Assembly (NCBI GenBank): GCA_937911965.1
Contig: CALDPL010000144.1
Coordinates: 1-6,934 of the forward strand
Direction of reading: 5' to 3'
Length of the DNA stretch: 6,934 nucleotides
From: an uncultured Allomuricauda sp.
GTDB taxonomy: Bacteria; Bacteroidota; Bacteroidia; Flavobacteriales; Flavobacteriaceae
The translations under genes were made by a program, and so were the position numbers. Shown here one piece after another: positions 1 through 6,934 of this stretch; within the stretch, counting starts at the first letter, position 1; each line of letters starts with the position of its first letter. Below the pieces are notes generated by a model. The model searched no databases. It saw only the letters and a program-made list of their open reading frames with translations, and was not told the DNA's origin.

Positions 1-2585
1 TGTTCCAGCACCAGCCGGCCGCCGAGGTCGTCACCGCCCTTAGATCTCAGAACGTACAGATAGCCGGTGGGGCCCTCAACACCCTGCCCTCGGGCAAGCA
101 GACCGCCTTTGAGGTCAATATACAGACCCAGGGAAAACTGGTCTCCCCCGAGGAATTTGAACAGGTGATCATCAAAGCCGGCGAAGGGGGTCGCATCGTG
201 CGCTTAAAGGATATCGGCCGGGCCGAACTCGGGGCCCAGAACTATACCACCCGGGGCTATCTGGGCAAAAAACCGGCCATCGCCATGCCCATTTTTCAAC
301 AGCCCGGGGGCAATGCCCTGGCCACCGCAGCGGATATCAAGGATAAAATGGAAGCACTTTCCCAAGACTTTCCGGAAGACCTCAAGTATGAGATTGTCTA
401 CAATCCCACCGAGTTCATCCAAAAGTCCATAGACGAGGTGTACCGTACCATTTTTGAGGCCGTGATCTTGGTGGTTTTGGTCATATTGTTGTTCCTTCAA
501 TCCTGGAGGGCGGCGATCATCCCCATCCTGGCCATCCCGGTCTCCCTGGTGGGTACCTTTGCCGTAATGCAGGCCATTGGCTTTTCCCTGAACACCCTGA
601 GCCTCTTTGGCCTGGTACTGGCCATCGGGATCGTAGTGGACGACGCCATAGTGGTGGTGGAGAACATGGAACGCTACTTGAGAAAGGGTCTGTCCCCAAA
701 AGAGGCGGCCAAAAAGACCATGGACGAGGTCGGGGGCGCCCTTATTGCCATTGGTTTGGTACTCATCGCGGTCTTTATCCCCACTTTATTCTTGGAAGGG
801 ATATCCGGGCAGTTCTACAAACAGTTCGGCCTGACCATAGCGGTGGCCACCGCCATTTCGGTCTTTGTCTCCCTGACCCTGAGCCCGGCCATGGCCGCCC
901 TGTTGATGCGCCATGGGGAAAAGAAACCCAAAGAACGGACCTTTGTGCTCCTCAGACCCTTTGTCCTCATTGGGGACCGCTTCAACCTCTTTATGGAACG
1001 GCTCTCGCAAAACTATGGGAATGGGGTCCGTAAATTGCTGAGGACCTCCATGATGGTCATGGCGGTCTATCTCGGCCTGATCCTCTTGACCGGTCTGGAG
1101 TTCAACAGGGTGCCCAAGGGTTTTATTCCGGCCATGGACCAACAGTATTTCATAACCGTGGTACAGCTTCCCCCTGGATCCTCCCTGACCCGTACGGACG
1201 AGGTGGTACGGGATGTCCTGGACATTGGCCTGGAGATCGATGGGGTGGAAAATGCCATTTCCTTTACCGGATTGGACGCCACATCCTTCACCAATGCCTC
1301 CAATTCGGCCGTGGTCTTTTTGGCCTTGGAGGACTTTGACCTCAGAGCGGACAAGGGCATAGCGTACGAGGCCCTGTTGGGGACGATCCGTGGGCAATTG
1401 TCCCAGATCGACAATGCCATCGTATTGGTGATCCCCCCGCCATCGGTCAGCGGGATCGGAAACGCCGGCGGCTTTAAGATGATGGTACAGGACCGGGGAA
1501 ACCTGGGGACCGAAAAATTATTGGAGGCGACCAATGCCCTGGCCATGGCCGCAAACCAGGATCCCATGGTCAATAACGTCTTCACCTTTTTCAACAACCG
1601 GACGCCCCAGTTGTATTTGGATATTGACCGGGTTAAGGCCGAAAAATTGGGAATCGATGTAGCGGACATTTACCAATCCCTTGAAATCTATATGGGATCG
1701 GCCTTTGTCAACGAGTTCAATTATCTGGGCAGGACCTTTCAGGTGACGGCCCAGGCGGATGCCCCAAATCGATTGACCCCTACGGACCTTTCAAAGATCA
1801 AGGTGCGCAATGCCTCGGGGGACATGGTTCCCCTGGGAAGTTTCACCCAACAGGACAAGATTGCCGGGGCCGCGAGGATTCCCAGGTTCAATCTCTACCC
1901 CGCAGCCTCCCTCAATGGCAATGTAAGCCCGGGCTTTAGTTCGGGACAGGCCCTGGAACGGATGGAAGAATTGGCCGAAGAGGTCTTGCCGGAGGGCATT
2001 TCCTATCAATGGACGGAACTGGCCTATCAGGAAAAGCAGACCGGAAATACCGCAGGGACCGCATTTTTATTGGCCGTGGTCTTTGTGTTCCTGTTGCTCG
2101 CCGCCCAATTTGAAAGCCTGGTACTGCCCTTGGCTGTGATCCTCATTGTACCCATGGTACTGCTCTTTGCCATGTTGGGCATCGATATGGCCGGGCTGGA
2201 CAACAACATCATGGTACAGATCGGTCTGGTGGTCCTGGTGGGACTTGCAAGCAAAAACGCGATCCTGATCGTGGAGTTTGCCAAACAATTGGAGGAACAG
2301 GGCCTGGAACTCAGGGCGGCCGTGTTGGAAGCCTCAAAATTGAGGTTGCGCCCCATCCTGATGACCGCCATGGCCTTTATCCTGGGAGTGGTTCCCTTGG
2401 CCATTTCCACAGGGGCCGGATCGGAGCTCAGGGTGGCCTTGGGCATTGCGGTGCTCAGCGGTATGCTGGGAGTGACCCTCTTTGGAATCTTCCTTACCCC
2501 GGTGTTCTATTATCTGGGAAGGAAGTGGACCTCTAACCCAAAAACCAAGGAAGTGGAACCCCTGCCCGGGGCCCTTCACGCATAA
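1..2585 (+). CDS. RND multidrug efflux permease (HAE1/AcrB family), 5' truncated by window edge
   Basis: Inner-membrane proton/drug antiporter of a tripartite efflux pump. The frame is open from base 3 to the stop at 2583-2585, giving 860 visible residues. The first visible residues match the AcrB porter domain near residue 180, so about 180-190 N-terminal residues (TM1 and the first porter subdomain) are missing; the first ATG in view (165) is internal. Seen: the TM2 region (from about 453), then TM4 with the motif GIVVDDAIVVVEN, whose paired Asp codons lie at 639-644. TM10 has ASKNAILIVEFAK with Lys at 2253-2255, followed by RLRPILMTAMAFILGVVPL. These correspond to AcrB D407/D408, K940 and R971, so the proton relay looks intact. 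The second porter domain (about 1130-2000) and the C-terminal TM bundle (about 2050-2530) are complete. The channel gene starts 18 bases downstream, implying one transcript. By family knowledge substrates are amphipathic drugs, dyes or bile-salt-like compounds; the actual substrate cannot be read. Some Bacteroidota pumps are named MexB/AcrB-like, but I assign no symbol. Confidence 0.96.
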   Translation, partial: FQHQPAAEVVTALRSQNVQIAGGALNTLPSGKQTAFEVNIQTQGKLVSPEEFEQVIIKAGEGGRIVRLKDIGRAELGAQNYTTRGYLGKKPAIAMPIFQQPGGNALATAADIKDKMEALSQDFPEDLKYEIVYNPTEFIQKSIDEVYRTIFEAVILVVLVILLFLQSWRAAIIPILAIPVSLVGTFAVMQAIGFSLNTLSLFGLVLAIGIVVDDAIVVVENMERYLRKGLSPKEAAKKTMDEVGGALIAIGLVLIAVFIPTLFLEGISGQFYKQFGLTIAVATAISVFVSLTLSPAMAALLMRHGEKKPKERTFVLLRPFVLIGDRFNLFMERLSQNYGNGVRKLLRTSMMVMAVYLGLILLTGLEFNRVPKGFIPAMDQQYFITVVQLPPGSSLTRTDEVVRDVLDIGLEIDGVENAISFTGLDATSFTNASNSAVVFLALEDFDLRADKGIAYEALLGTIRGQLSQIDNAIVLVIPPPSVSGIGNAGGFKMMVQDRGNLGTEKLLEATNALAMAANQDPMVNNVFTFFNNRTPQLYLDIDRVKAEKLGIDVADIYQSLEIYMGSAFVNEFNYLGRTFQVTAQADAPNRLTPTDLSKIKVRNASGDMVPLGSFTQQDKIAGAARIPRFNLYPAASLNGNVSPGFSSGQALERMEELAEEVLPEGISYQWTELAYQEKQTGNTAGTAFLLAVVFVFLLLAAQFESLVLPLAVILIVPMVLLFAMLGIDMAGLDNNIMVQIGLVVLVGLASKNAILIVEFAKQLEEQGLELRAAVLEASKLRLRPILMTAMAFILGVVPLAISTGAGSELRVALGIAVLSGMLGVTLFGIFLTPVFYYLGRKWTSNPKTKEVEPLPGALHA

Positions 2586-2603
2586 ACGAAACAAAGACAT
2601 AAG

Positions 2604-4058
2604 ATGAAATACATATTCCATATCCTATTGACGGCAAACCTCCTCTTGGTTCTGTCCTGCGGCATCCAAAAGAGGAACTACGATACCCCATCGATCTATT
2701 CGGCCCCTTCCGATTTCCTGGAAACGGAACTGGCGGAACCCGGCTATGGTTCCGGGGACATTTCCATTTCCTGGTGGTCCGAATTCCAAGATCCGGTGCT
2801 GGACAGCCTCATCGAAAAAGCCAGAAGGCACAACCTGGACATCAATACGGCCGTGGCCAATTTTGAGGCCTCCAGGGCCCTGTTGGAGGGCACAAAATTG
2901 GACCGTTATCCCACAGTCCCCCTCAATGGGGAATATTCAAGGACCCGTTTGGGGGAAAATGTGTTCGCCCCGGGCAGCAATCCCACCTACAGCACCTATA
3001 CGGGAAGCTTTGACGCCTTTTGGGAGCTGGACCTATTTGGAAGGGTCTCCCACAGGATCAAGGGGGCCTATGCCAACAGCCAAGAGGCCCTGGCCGATAT
3101 GAGGGGGGTCTACATCCGTATTTTTGCCGAGGTATCCAATTCCTATATGGAACTTCGGGGCAACCAATACCTGTTGGATATCGCCGAGAGGAACCTCAAG
3201 GGGCAGGAAGAAACCTACCAATTGACCCTGAAACTCTCCCAGGCCGGTACCAGCAACAGCCTTGATGTGTCAAGGGCCTTGGCCCAGTTGGAGGCCACCA
3301 GGGCAAGCATCCCCCCCATCGAGGCCAGGATCGAGGCCCTTAAAAACAGTTTGAGTGTACTGGTGGGCGAGATTCCGGGCCGTTTGGACTCGGGAGTGGT
3401 CGGAAAAAAACCCCTTCCAAGCCTCCCGGCCACGGTGGCCCTGGGGAAGCTGGATGATCTCTTGAGGCGCAGGCCGGATGTCCAACGGGCAGAGGCCCAA
3501 TTGCAGCAGCGGGTGGCCCGATACAATATTTCAGTGGCCAATCTGTATCCCAAGATCCAATTTGGGGGCTCCATCGGCTTTTCTGCCACGGATTTTTCTA
3601 ACTTTGGAAGTGCGGAATCCTTCACTTGGAGCATTTTCCCCTCCTTCAGCTGGGCGGCATTCGACCTGGGACGGGTGAGGAAACAGATCAAAAGTGAAGA
3701 TGCCAAAACCTTGGCAGCGCTCAACCGGTACGAAAAAACGGTCCTGGAAAGCCTGGAGGAGATCAAGACCTCCCTGAGCGATTACGGCCAGCAGCTCAAA
3801 AGAAGGGAAATCCTTGGGGCCTCCTCCCGGGCAGCGGATCGAGCGGCGGACATGGCACGGCAAAGGTACCGGGCGGGGCTGGATAACTTTATCGATTATC
3901 TCAGTGCGGACCGTGCCCTGTTACAGGCGGAAAATGCCCTGGCCCTGAGCGAAATATCCACGGCCAGTTCCCTGATCGCCATTTACAAGGCCTTGGGCGG
4001 GGGTTGGGAAATCATTTCCCCTGGGGAACTGGAGGAAAAACTCCAGGCCATGGATTGA
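2604..4058 (+). CDS. Outer-membrane efflux lipoprotein (TolC/OprM, NodT family)
   Basis: Outer-membrane exit channel of the tripartite pump, 484 residues, a normal length for the family. Residues 1-19 form a lipoprotein signal: a hydrophobic stretch ending in LVLSC, with Cys19 as the predicted lipidation site. Family hallmarks are visible: WWSEF near 57-61, WELDLFGR at 140-147, LLRRRPDVQRAEAQL at 286-300, and the terminal YKALGGGW at 461-468. Two OEP repeats of long helices (about 60-255 and 280-462) make up the alpha-barrel and its beta strands. The ATG at 2604 is chosen because it gives a complete lipoprotein signal and lies 18 bases after the permease stop. The leader is A-rich and has no Shine-Dalgarno sequence, as is usual in Bacteroidota. 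It is almost certainly co-transcribed with the permease. Nothing is missing or frameshifted. Confidence 0.96.
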   Translation: MKYIFHILLTANLLLVLSCGIQKRNYDTPSIYSAPSDFLETELAEPGYGSGDISISWWSEFQDPVLDSLIEKARRHNLDINTAVANFEASRALLEGTKLDRYPTVPLNGEYSRTRLGENVFAPGSNPTYSTYTGSFDAFWELDLFGRVSHRIKGAYANSQEALADMRGVYIRIFAEVSNSYMELRGNQYLLDIAERNLKGQEETYQLTLKLSQAGTSNSLDVSRALAQLEATRASIPPIEARIEALKNSLSVLVGEIPGRLDSGVVGKKPLPSLPATVALGKLDDLLRRRPDVQRAEAQLQQRVARYNISVANLYPKIQFGGSIGFSATDFSNFGSAESFTWSIFPSFSWAAFDLGRVRKQIKSEDAKTLAALNRYEKTVLESLEEIKTSLSDYGQQLKRREILGASSRAADRAADMARQRYRAGLDNFIDYLSADRALLQAENALALSEISTASSLIAIYKALGGGWEIISPGELEEKLQAMD

Positions 4059-4081
4059 GATAGGTACGGAACGAACCGGCA

Positions 4082-5032
4082 ATGGAACTGAAAGAAAACG
4101 AGATCATTCAACACAAAGGGCCTTTGGACCCCCTTAGAAAATACGGTGGGAAAACCAATATACCGGTTTTTGAGAACACCAACGACCTCCATGAGGCCGT
4201 GGGCTTTGCCCACAGGAGCCATATGCCCAATTTTGACGTTTTCTCGGTAGAGGACCTGGAACCTTTTACGCGTCGTTGCATGCCCCCCTACCGACAGGGA
4301 TTTTACCAAATTGGCCTGCTCACCTTTACCGGGGACAGCAAGTTCAGCCTGAACACGGATTGGCTGGAACTCGAGGGCCACCCCTTGTGGTTTGCGGTGC
4401 CGGGGCAGATCATCTCCTGGGTGAGGGACGAGCGGATCAGGGGCTATTATGTGATGTTCAGAAAGGAATTCCTGATGGAGTCCTTTTCCGATCTGACCCA
4501 GGACTTCCCCTTTTTAAAAATGGCCGAGAACTCCGTGATGATGCTCCGCAAGGAGGAACACGAATCCCTGGCCTATGACATTGAACGGATGCACTCGGTC
4601 TTCAAAAGCCCACATCCCTATCAGGAAAAGATGTTGGAGGGCATGCTGGGATCCCTGCTCTATTTCTGCAAGGCCATTTACGAAAGGCAAAAGACCACCC
4701 GGAACCACCTCAGCAGGGCCCAGATCATCACCGAACAGTTCGAGGCCCTTGTGGACAAAATGTACATTGACACCAAAAATGTGGGCGACTATGCCGAGGA
4801 GCTCAACATCACGCCCAACCATTTGACCACTACGGTAAAAAGACTGACCGGGAAAAGTGCCAAGGACATTATCCATGAACGGCTGCTGGTGGAGAGCAAA
4901 AGTATGTTGAAGTATTCCGGTCTGGATATTGCAGAGATATCCTACCGCTTGAATTTTCAGGAGCCCACCCATTTTACAAGGTTCTTCAAAAAACTCAGTG
5001 GAACCACGCCCAAGGAGTTCCGAAAATCTTAG
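4082..5032 (+). CDS. AraC/XylS-family transcriptional regulator
   Basis: DNA-binding transcription factor, 316 residues, typical for a two-domain AraC protein. The C-terminal domain (about 215-316) carries both helix-turn-helix motifs. The first is around NVGDYAEELNITPNHLTTTVKRLTG (233-257). The second is around LDIAEISYRLNFQEPTHFTRFFKKLSGTTP (281-310), with the family's characteristic Phe-x-x-x-x-x-Phe-x-x-x-Phe-Lys spacing. The N-terminal half (about 50-130) looks like a cupin-type sensing domain: GFYQIGLLTF, then VPGQIISW, then GYYVMF. The ligand is not readable. The ATG at 4082 lies 23 bases after the channel gene's stop, so the gene probably shares its transcript and could give feedback control of the pump; it may equally regulate the SDR gene 48 bases downstream. 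AraC and SDR genes often sit side by side in Bacteroidota (family knowledge from memory). The target sites were not identified. Confidence 0.95.
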   Translation: MELKENEIIQHKGPLDPLRKYGGKTNIPVFENTNDLHEAVGFAHRSHMPNFDVFSVEDLEPFTRRCMPPYRQGFYQIGLLTFTGDSKFSLNTDWLELEGHPLWFAVPGQIISWVRDERIRGYYVMFRKEFLMESFSDLTQDFPFLKMAENSVMMLRKEEHESLAYDIERMHSVFKSPHPYQEKMLEGMLGSLLYFCKAIYERQKTTRNHLSRAQIITEQFEALVDKMYIDTKNVGDYAEELNITPNHLTTTVKRLTGKSAKDIIHERLLVESKSMLKYSGLDIAEISYRLNFQEPTHFTRFFKKLSGTTPKEFRKS

Positions 5033-5080
5033 AAATGGGATCAAGAAACATATTGTATTAAAATATTAAGATGGAATAAA
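5033..5080 (+). promoter_or_regulatory. AT-rich leader, possible promoter region of the SDR gene
   Basis: Only 10 of these 48 bases are G or C, in sharp contrast with the GC-rich genes on both sides. The gap is longer than the other two plus-strand gaps (18 and 23 bases). I could not find a Bacteroidota -7 element (TAnnTTTG), nor a -35/-10 pair at proper spacing; a TAAAAT at 5059-5064 is the only loose -10 resemblance. It may simply be the A-rich translation-initiation leader typical of the phylum, which has no Shine-Dalgarno sequence here either. Confidence 0.3.
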
Positions 5081-5743
5081 ATGAAAGATAGGGGGATTGC
5101 ATTGATCACCGAGGCCGGGAACGGTTTGGGCAAGATATTTGCCCGTCTGGTCCTGGAGCAGGGATATGAAGTGGTATTGGCCGCCCATGGCAAGAGCCAC
5201 GAAAAATTAAGGAACGAAGGAGTCGATGAAGCCTATACCTTGGTCAAAACGGACCTGACCTCAGCGGAAAGTTTGGAAGGACTCAAAGACCATCTGGAGT
5301 CCACCTATGGAAAACTGGACCTTCTGATAAACAATGCGGAAATCGTCAACGGTTTTGGGCATAAGATCGATCAGTTGGACCTGGAGGAACTCAAAAGTGT
5401 ACACGAGATCAATTTCATTGCGGTCCTCAGAATCATCAAATTGATGAAGCCCCTGCTTCTCAGGGGTCAGGCCCCAAAAATCATAAACATAACCTCTTCT
5501 CTGGGCGATCTGGGCAAAATGAAGGACGAAACCTTTTGCTATTCCAATTACAGCCTGACCGCCTATTCCACTTCCAAGGCCGCCCTGAACCTCTATACCC
5601 ATCTGCAGTGCAAGGAATTCAAGCCCACCAACATCAGGGTCCACAGTTTCGATCCGGTGGCGATGAACAATTGTACCCACAATACGGTTTACATCCGCAA
5701 TGAGGTCCGCAAAAATTTTCTTGAACTCATTGGTACGGAATAA
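5081..5743 (+). CDS. Short-chain dehydrogenase/reductase (SDR)-fold protein with altered cofactor motifs
   Basis: Classical SDR fold, 220 residues, slightly shorter than the usual 240-250 because the C-terminus is short. The catalytic set is present: Asn111 (EINF), Ser139/Ser140 (ITSS), and Tyr162 and Lys166 in YSTSK, followed by AALN. Conserved glycines are lost. The N-terminal TGxxxGxG motif reads TEAGNGLG (10-17), with Glu11 replacing the first Gly. The structural NNAG motif reads NNAE (84-87). The PG motif after the last central strand reads DPV (191-193). The family members it most resembles are carbonyl-reductase-like SDRs with a long Ser-to-Tyr gap. They normally catalyse NAD(P)H-dependent carbonyl reduction in the cytoplasm; whether this one binds cofactor normally is uncertain. 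The ATG at 5081 is the first in-frame start and lies behind an A-rich leader; the ATG at 5071 is out of frame and hits a stop at once. It follows the AraC gene in the same direction and may be its target. Confidence 0.88.
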   Translation: MKDRGIALITEAGNGLGKIFARLVLEQGYEVVLAAHGKSHEKLRNEGVDEAYTLVKTDLTSAESLEGLKDHLESTYGKLDLLINNAEIVNGFGHKIDQLDLEELKSVHEINFIAVLRIIKLMKPLLLRGQAPKIINITSSLGDLGKMKDETFCYSNYSLTAYSTSKAALNLYTHLQCKEFKPTNIRVHSFDPVAMNNCTHNTVYIRNEVRKNFLELIGTE

Positions 5744-5779
5744 GGGGTCCAGGGGACATGGAACCGGTTCAAGGACCCT
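5744..5779. terminator. Inverted repeat between convergent genes, possible bidirectional terminator
   Basis: GGGTCC at 5745-5750 pairs with GGACCC at 5773-5778, extended by a G-U pair between 5744 and 5779. Inside the loop lies a perfect 10-base palindrome, GAACCGGTTC (5761-5770). The element fills the whole gap between the SDR stop (5743) and the cyclase stop (5780-5782), the place where a shared terminator would sit. There is no T-tract on either side and the loop is 22 bases, so it is not a textbook intrinsic terminator. Confidence 0.35.
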
Positions 5780-6888
5780 CTAGCCCAGGGCCTGCAGGGA
5801 ATGGATGGATACTTCCCTGCTCTTTCCCTTGAGGGTTATGTTTCCCATCAAACGGCTTCGGTATCCCTGGGAAATGTTCAACAGGGACAACAAATCGGAA
5901 CTCACCAGGATTTCTTCCTTGAACTCACGGCATTTGCCCAGGATACGGGCCGCTGTGTTCAAAACATCCCCTGAATAGGTGATGTCCCGTTTGACAATGC
6001 CCACCTCCCCGGCCACCACATCCCCCGAATGGAATCCGGCCTTAAAGGAGGGTACACAGCCGTAGAGCCTTTGATAGGCTTCCCCTTTTTTGCGATCGTC
6101 GCCTTGATGTCAAAGAAACACTGTAGGCAATGCTGTCCGCGCAATCCATCCCTGTAATCCCAGGCCACCACCACCTCATCCCCCACATATTGGTATATAT
6201 TCCCCCTGTTGTCGATGATGGGATCGGTGATATCGGCAAAAAAATCCTTAAGGAGCCTATGGTATTTTTCATTGCCCAACCTCTCGGCCAAGTGGGTGGA
6301 GTCATCAAGGTCCAGGAACATGAATATTCGCTTTTCTTCCTTGGGGGTTTGGTATCGGCCCCTTAGTATATCCTTGAAGGTGCGGTGCCCGAACTTGTTG
6401 TTGATCTGCAGCATCAATTGGGTGAACATCACCACGAACGCCCAGACCAGGGCACTTTTCAGGGGAAAAGGGTCGTTTGTGAATTCCCAAAAGGCCTCTC
6501 GGGTCCTCGGGTCCCCAAGCGGCCTGCCGGTTTGCCCGGGGACCAGGATCAGGCCCATGACCAGGGTGATTATCAATACCACCAGGACAAAACAGACCCC
6601 TACGAAGAGCATGGTCCGGCCATAGGGCCGGTCCCTGAACTTTTCGTTCACATAAAACACCAGGGTGCTGCCACCCAAAAGGGCCCCGATCAAGGCCGGG
6701 CCCATATTGCGAAGGACCGAATCCCAAAAGGTATAGATGGGGGCAGGCCCCGAAGAATAATAGGTGTGGAGCATTAAATGGTCATAGACGGCAATGACCA
6801 GTCCAATAAAGAGCCAAAGAAGTACAATGATGCCCCATTGTCTAAATTTAATCCGGGTGGAAGTTTTCACGATTCGCTTTTTTTCCAT
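5780..6888 (-). CDS. Membrane-bound class III adenylate/guanylate cyclase, reading frame interrupted (-1 shift at 6085-6091)
   Basis: Predicted to convert ATP (or GTP) to the 3',5'-cyclic nucleotide at the inner membrane. Reading starts at the ATG at 6888; an in-frame TAG at 6903-6901 rules out a longer N-terminus. Four TM segments lie at about 17-36, 62-80, 92-115 and 143-161, followed by a catalytic domain from about 187. Metal-binding Asp193 (FLDLDD) and Asp237 (YVGDE) are present. The zero frame leaves the domain after Lys268, adds 41 unrelated residues and stops at 5959-5961 (309 residues). The rest of the domain continues in the -1 frame to the stop at 5780: FKAGFHSGDVVAGEVG, KRDITYSGD, then NTAAR with transition-state Asn311 and Arg315. 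The joined protein is 369 residues, an ordinary length for a 4-TM cyclase. At the base-specificity sites it has Gln233 and Thr304. It could be a gene read by programmed frameshifting, a pseudogene, or a sequencing error. The gene is convergent with the SDR gene and lies on its own transcript or on one starting off the right edge. Confidence 0.85.
6066..6080 (-). other. Small hairpin 4 bases 3' of the slippery site
   Basis: On the minus-strand transcript AGCCT (6080-6076) pairs with AGGCT (6070-6066) around a 5-base loop. The spacer from the end of the heptamer is 4 bases (6084-6081), near the 5-9 usual for -1 frameshift stimulators. Five pairs is a weak stem, and such stems arise by chance in GC-rich coding sequence, so its role is an inference from position alone. 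Confidence 0.3.
6085..6091 (-). promoter_or_regulatory. Slippery heptamer A AAA AAG at the cyclase frame break
   Basis: On the minus strand the zero-frame codons are GCA AAA AAG GGG. The heptamer is in the exact X XXY YYZ phase used by dnaX of E. coli and by many IS3-family elements. Both Lys tRNAs could re-pair one base back on AAA AAA, after which reading continues GGG GAA GCC into the conserved half of the cyclase domain. An AAGG (6105-6102) lies 10 bases upstream, a spacing like the stimulatory Shine-Dalgarno in dnaX, although such pairing is weak in Bacteroidota. The same place is an A6G4 run, where loss of one base would give the identical picture. Confidence 0.5.
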
Positions 6889-6934
6889 GGAAAAGGTGAA
6901 CTACCCACCCACGGCAGAGCCGATGGGTCGGGCC

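Noticed and set aside
649..660. GTG triplet repeat
   Set aside because: It encodes the Val run of the conserved DDAIVVVEN motif in the RND permease and is not an independent repeat.
786..1397. Long minus-strand open frame opposite the permease gene (203 codons), with another at 1067-1669
   Set aside because: Both lie inside a conserved RND frame, have no recognisable domain, and are rich in residues expected from reading GC-rich codons backwards; they are antisense shadows.
5051..5070. AT-rich near-palindrome around AATATT as an AraC operator
   Set aside because: The two sides do not match beyond six bases, and AraC-family sites are usually direct repeats; there is not enough to call an operator.
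6209..6625. Plus-strand open frames opposite the cyclase gene (6130-6366, 6209-6625, 6385-6777)
   Set aside because: They overlap the conserved 4-TM and catalytic coding sequence on the other strand and show no domain features.
6889..6934. Possible end of another minus-strand gene upstream of the cyclase (TAG at 6903-6901 preceded by about 10 open codons)
   Set aside because: Only 31 bases are visible before the stop, too few to support a gene; it is used only as evidence that the cyclase starts at 6888.

Overview
The window reads as a piece of a Bacteroidota genome, most likely a marine Flavobacteriaceae-type organism with unusually high GC. Three things point there. The starts have no clear Shine-Dalgarno sequence and sit behind A-rich leaders (2586-2603 and 5033-5080). 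The efflux pump gene runs straight into a NodT-type lipoprotein gene. The 4-TM membrane cyclase is of a kind I associate with that phylum. This placement is an inference from style and gene content, not from a marker gene.

Positions 1-5743 hold four plus-strand genes in one direction. The first is the 3' four fifths of an RND (HAE1/AcrB-type) drug-efflux permease, cut by the window's left edge. After 18 bases comes a complete outer-membrane efflux lipoprotein (TolC/OprM/NodT family), and 23 bases later a complete AraC-family regulator. After a 48-base, very AT-rich gap comes a short SDR-fold protein. The permease and channel form two parts of a tripartite pump; the periplasmic adaptor is presumably just off the left edge. 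The closely spaced AraC gene is the obvious candidate regulator of the pump, of the SDR gene, or of both. The SDR protein keeps its catalytic Asn/Ser/Tyr/Lys residues but has lost three conserved glycines, two of them in the cofactor-binding region.

Positions 5780-6888 hold a convergent minus-strand gene for a membrane-bound class III nucleotide cyclase: four TM segments followed by a catalytic domain. Its reading frame is broken in the middle of the catalytic domain. The break sits exactly on A AAA AAG, in the phase required for -1 ribosomal frameshifting, with a small hairpin 4 bases downstream. A -1 slip there yields a 369-residue protein with all expected catalytic elements. Normal decoding yields a 309-residue protein lacking the transition-state Asn and Arg. 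This is the most interesting signal in the window. A one-base deletion in an A6G4 run, biological or from sequencing, explains it equally well from sequence alone.

The convergent gap 5744-5779 contains an inverted repeat that could act as a shared terminator. I saw no RNA genes, CRISPR arrays, insertion sequences or attachment sites. No stretch over 300 bases lacks a gene.
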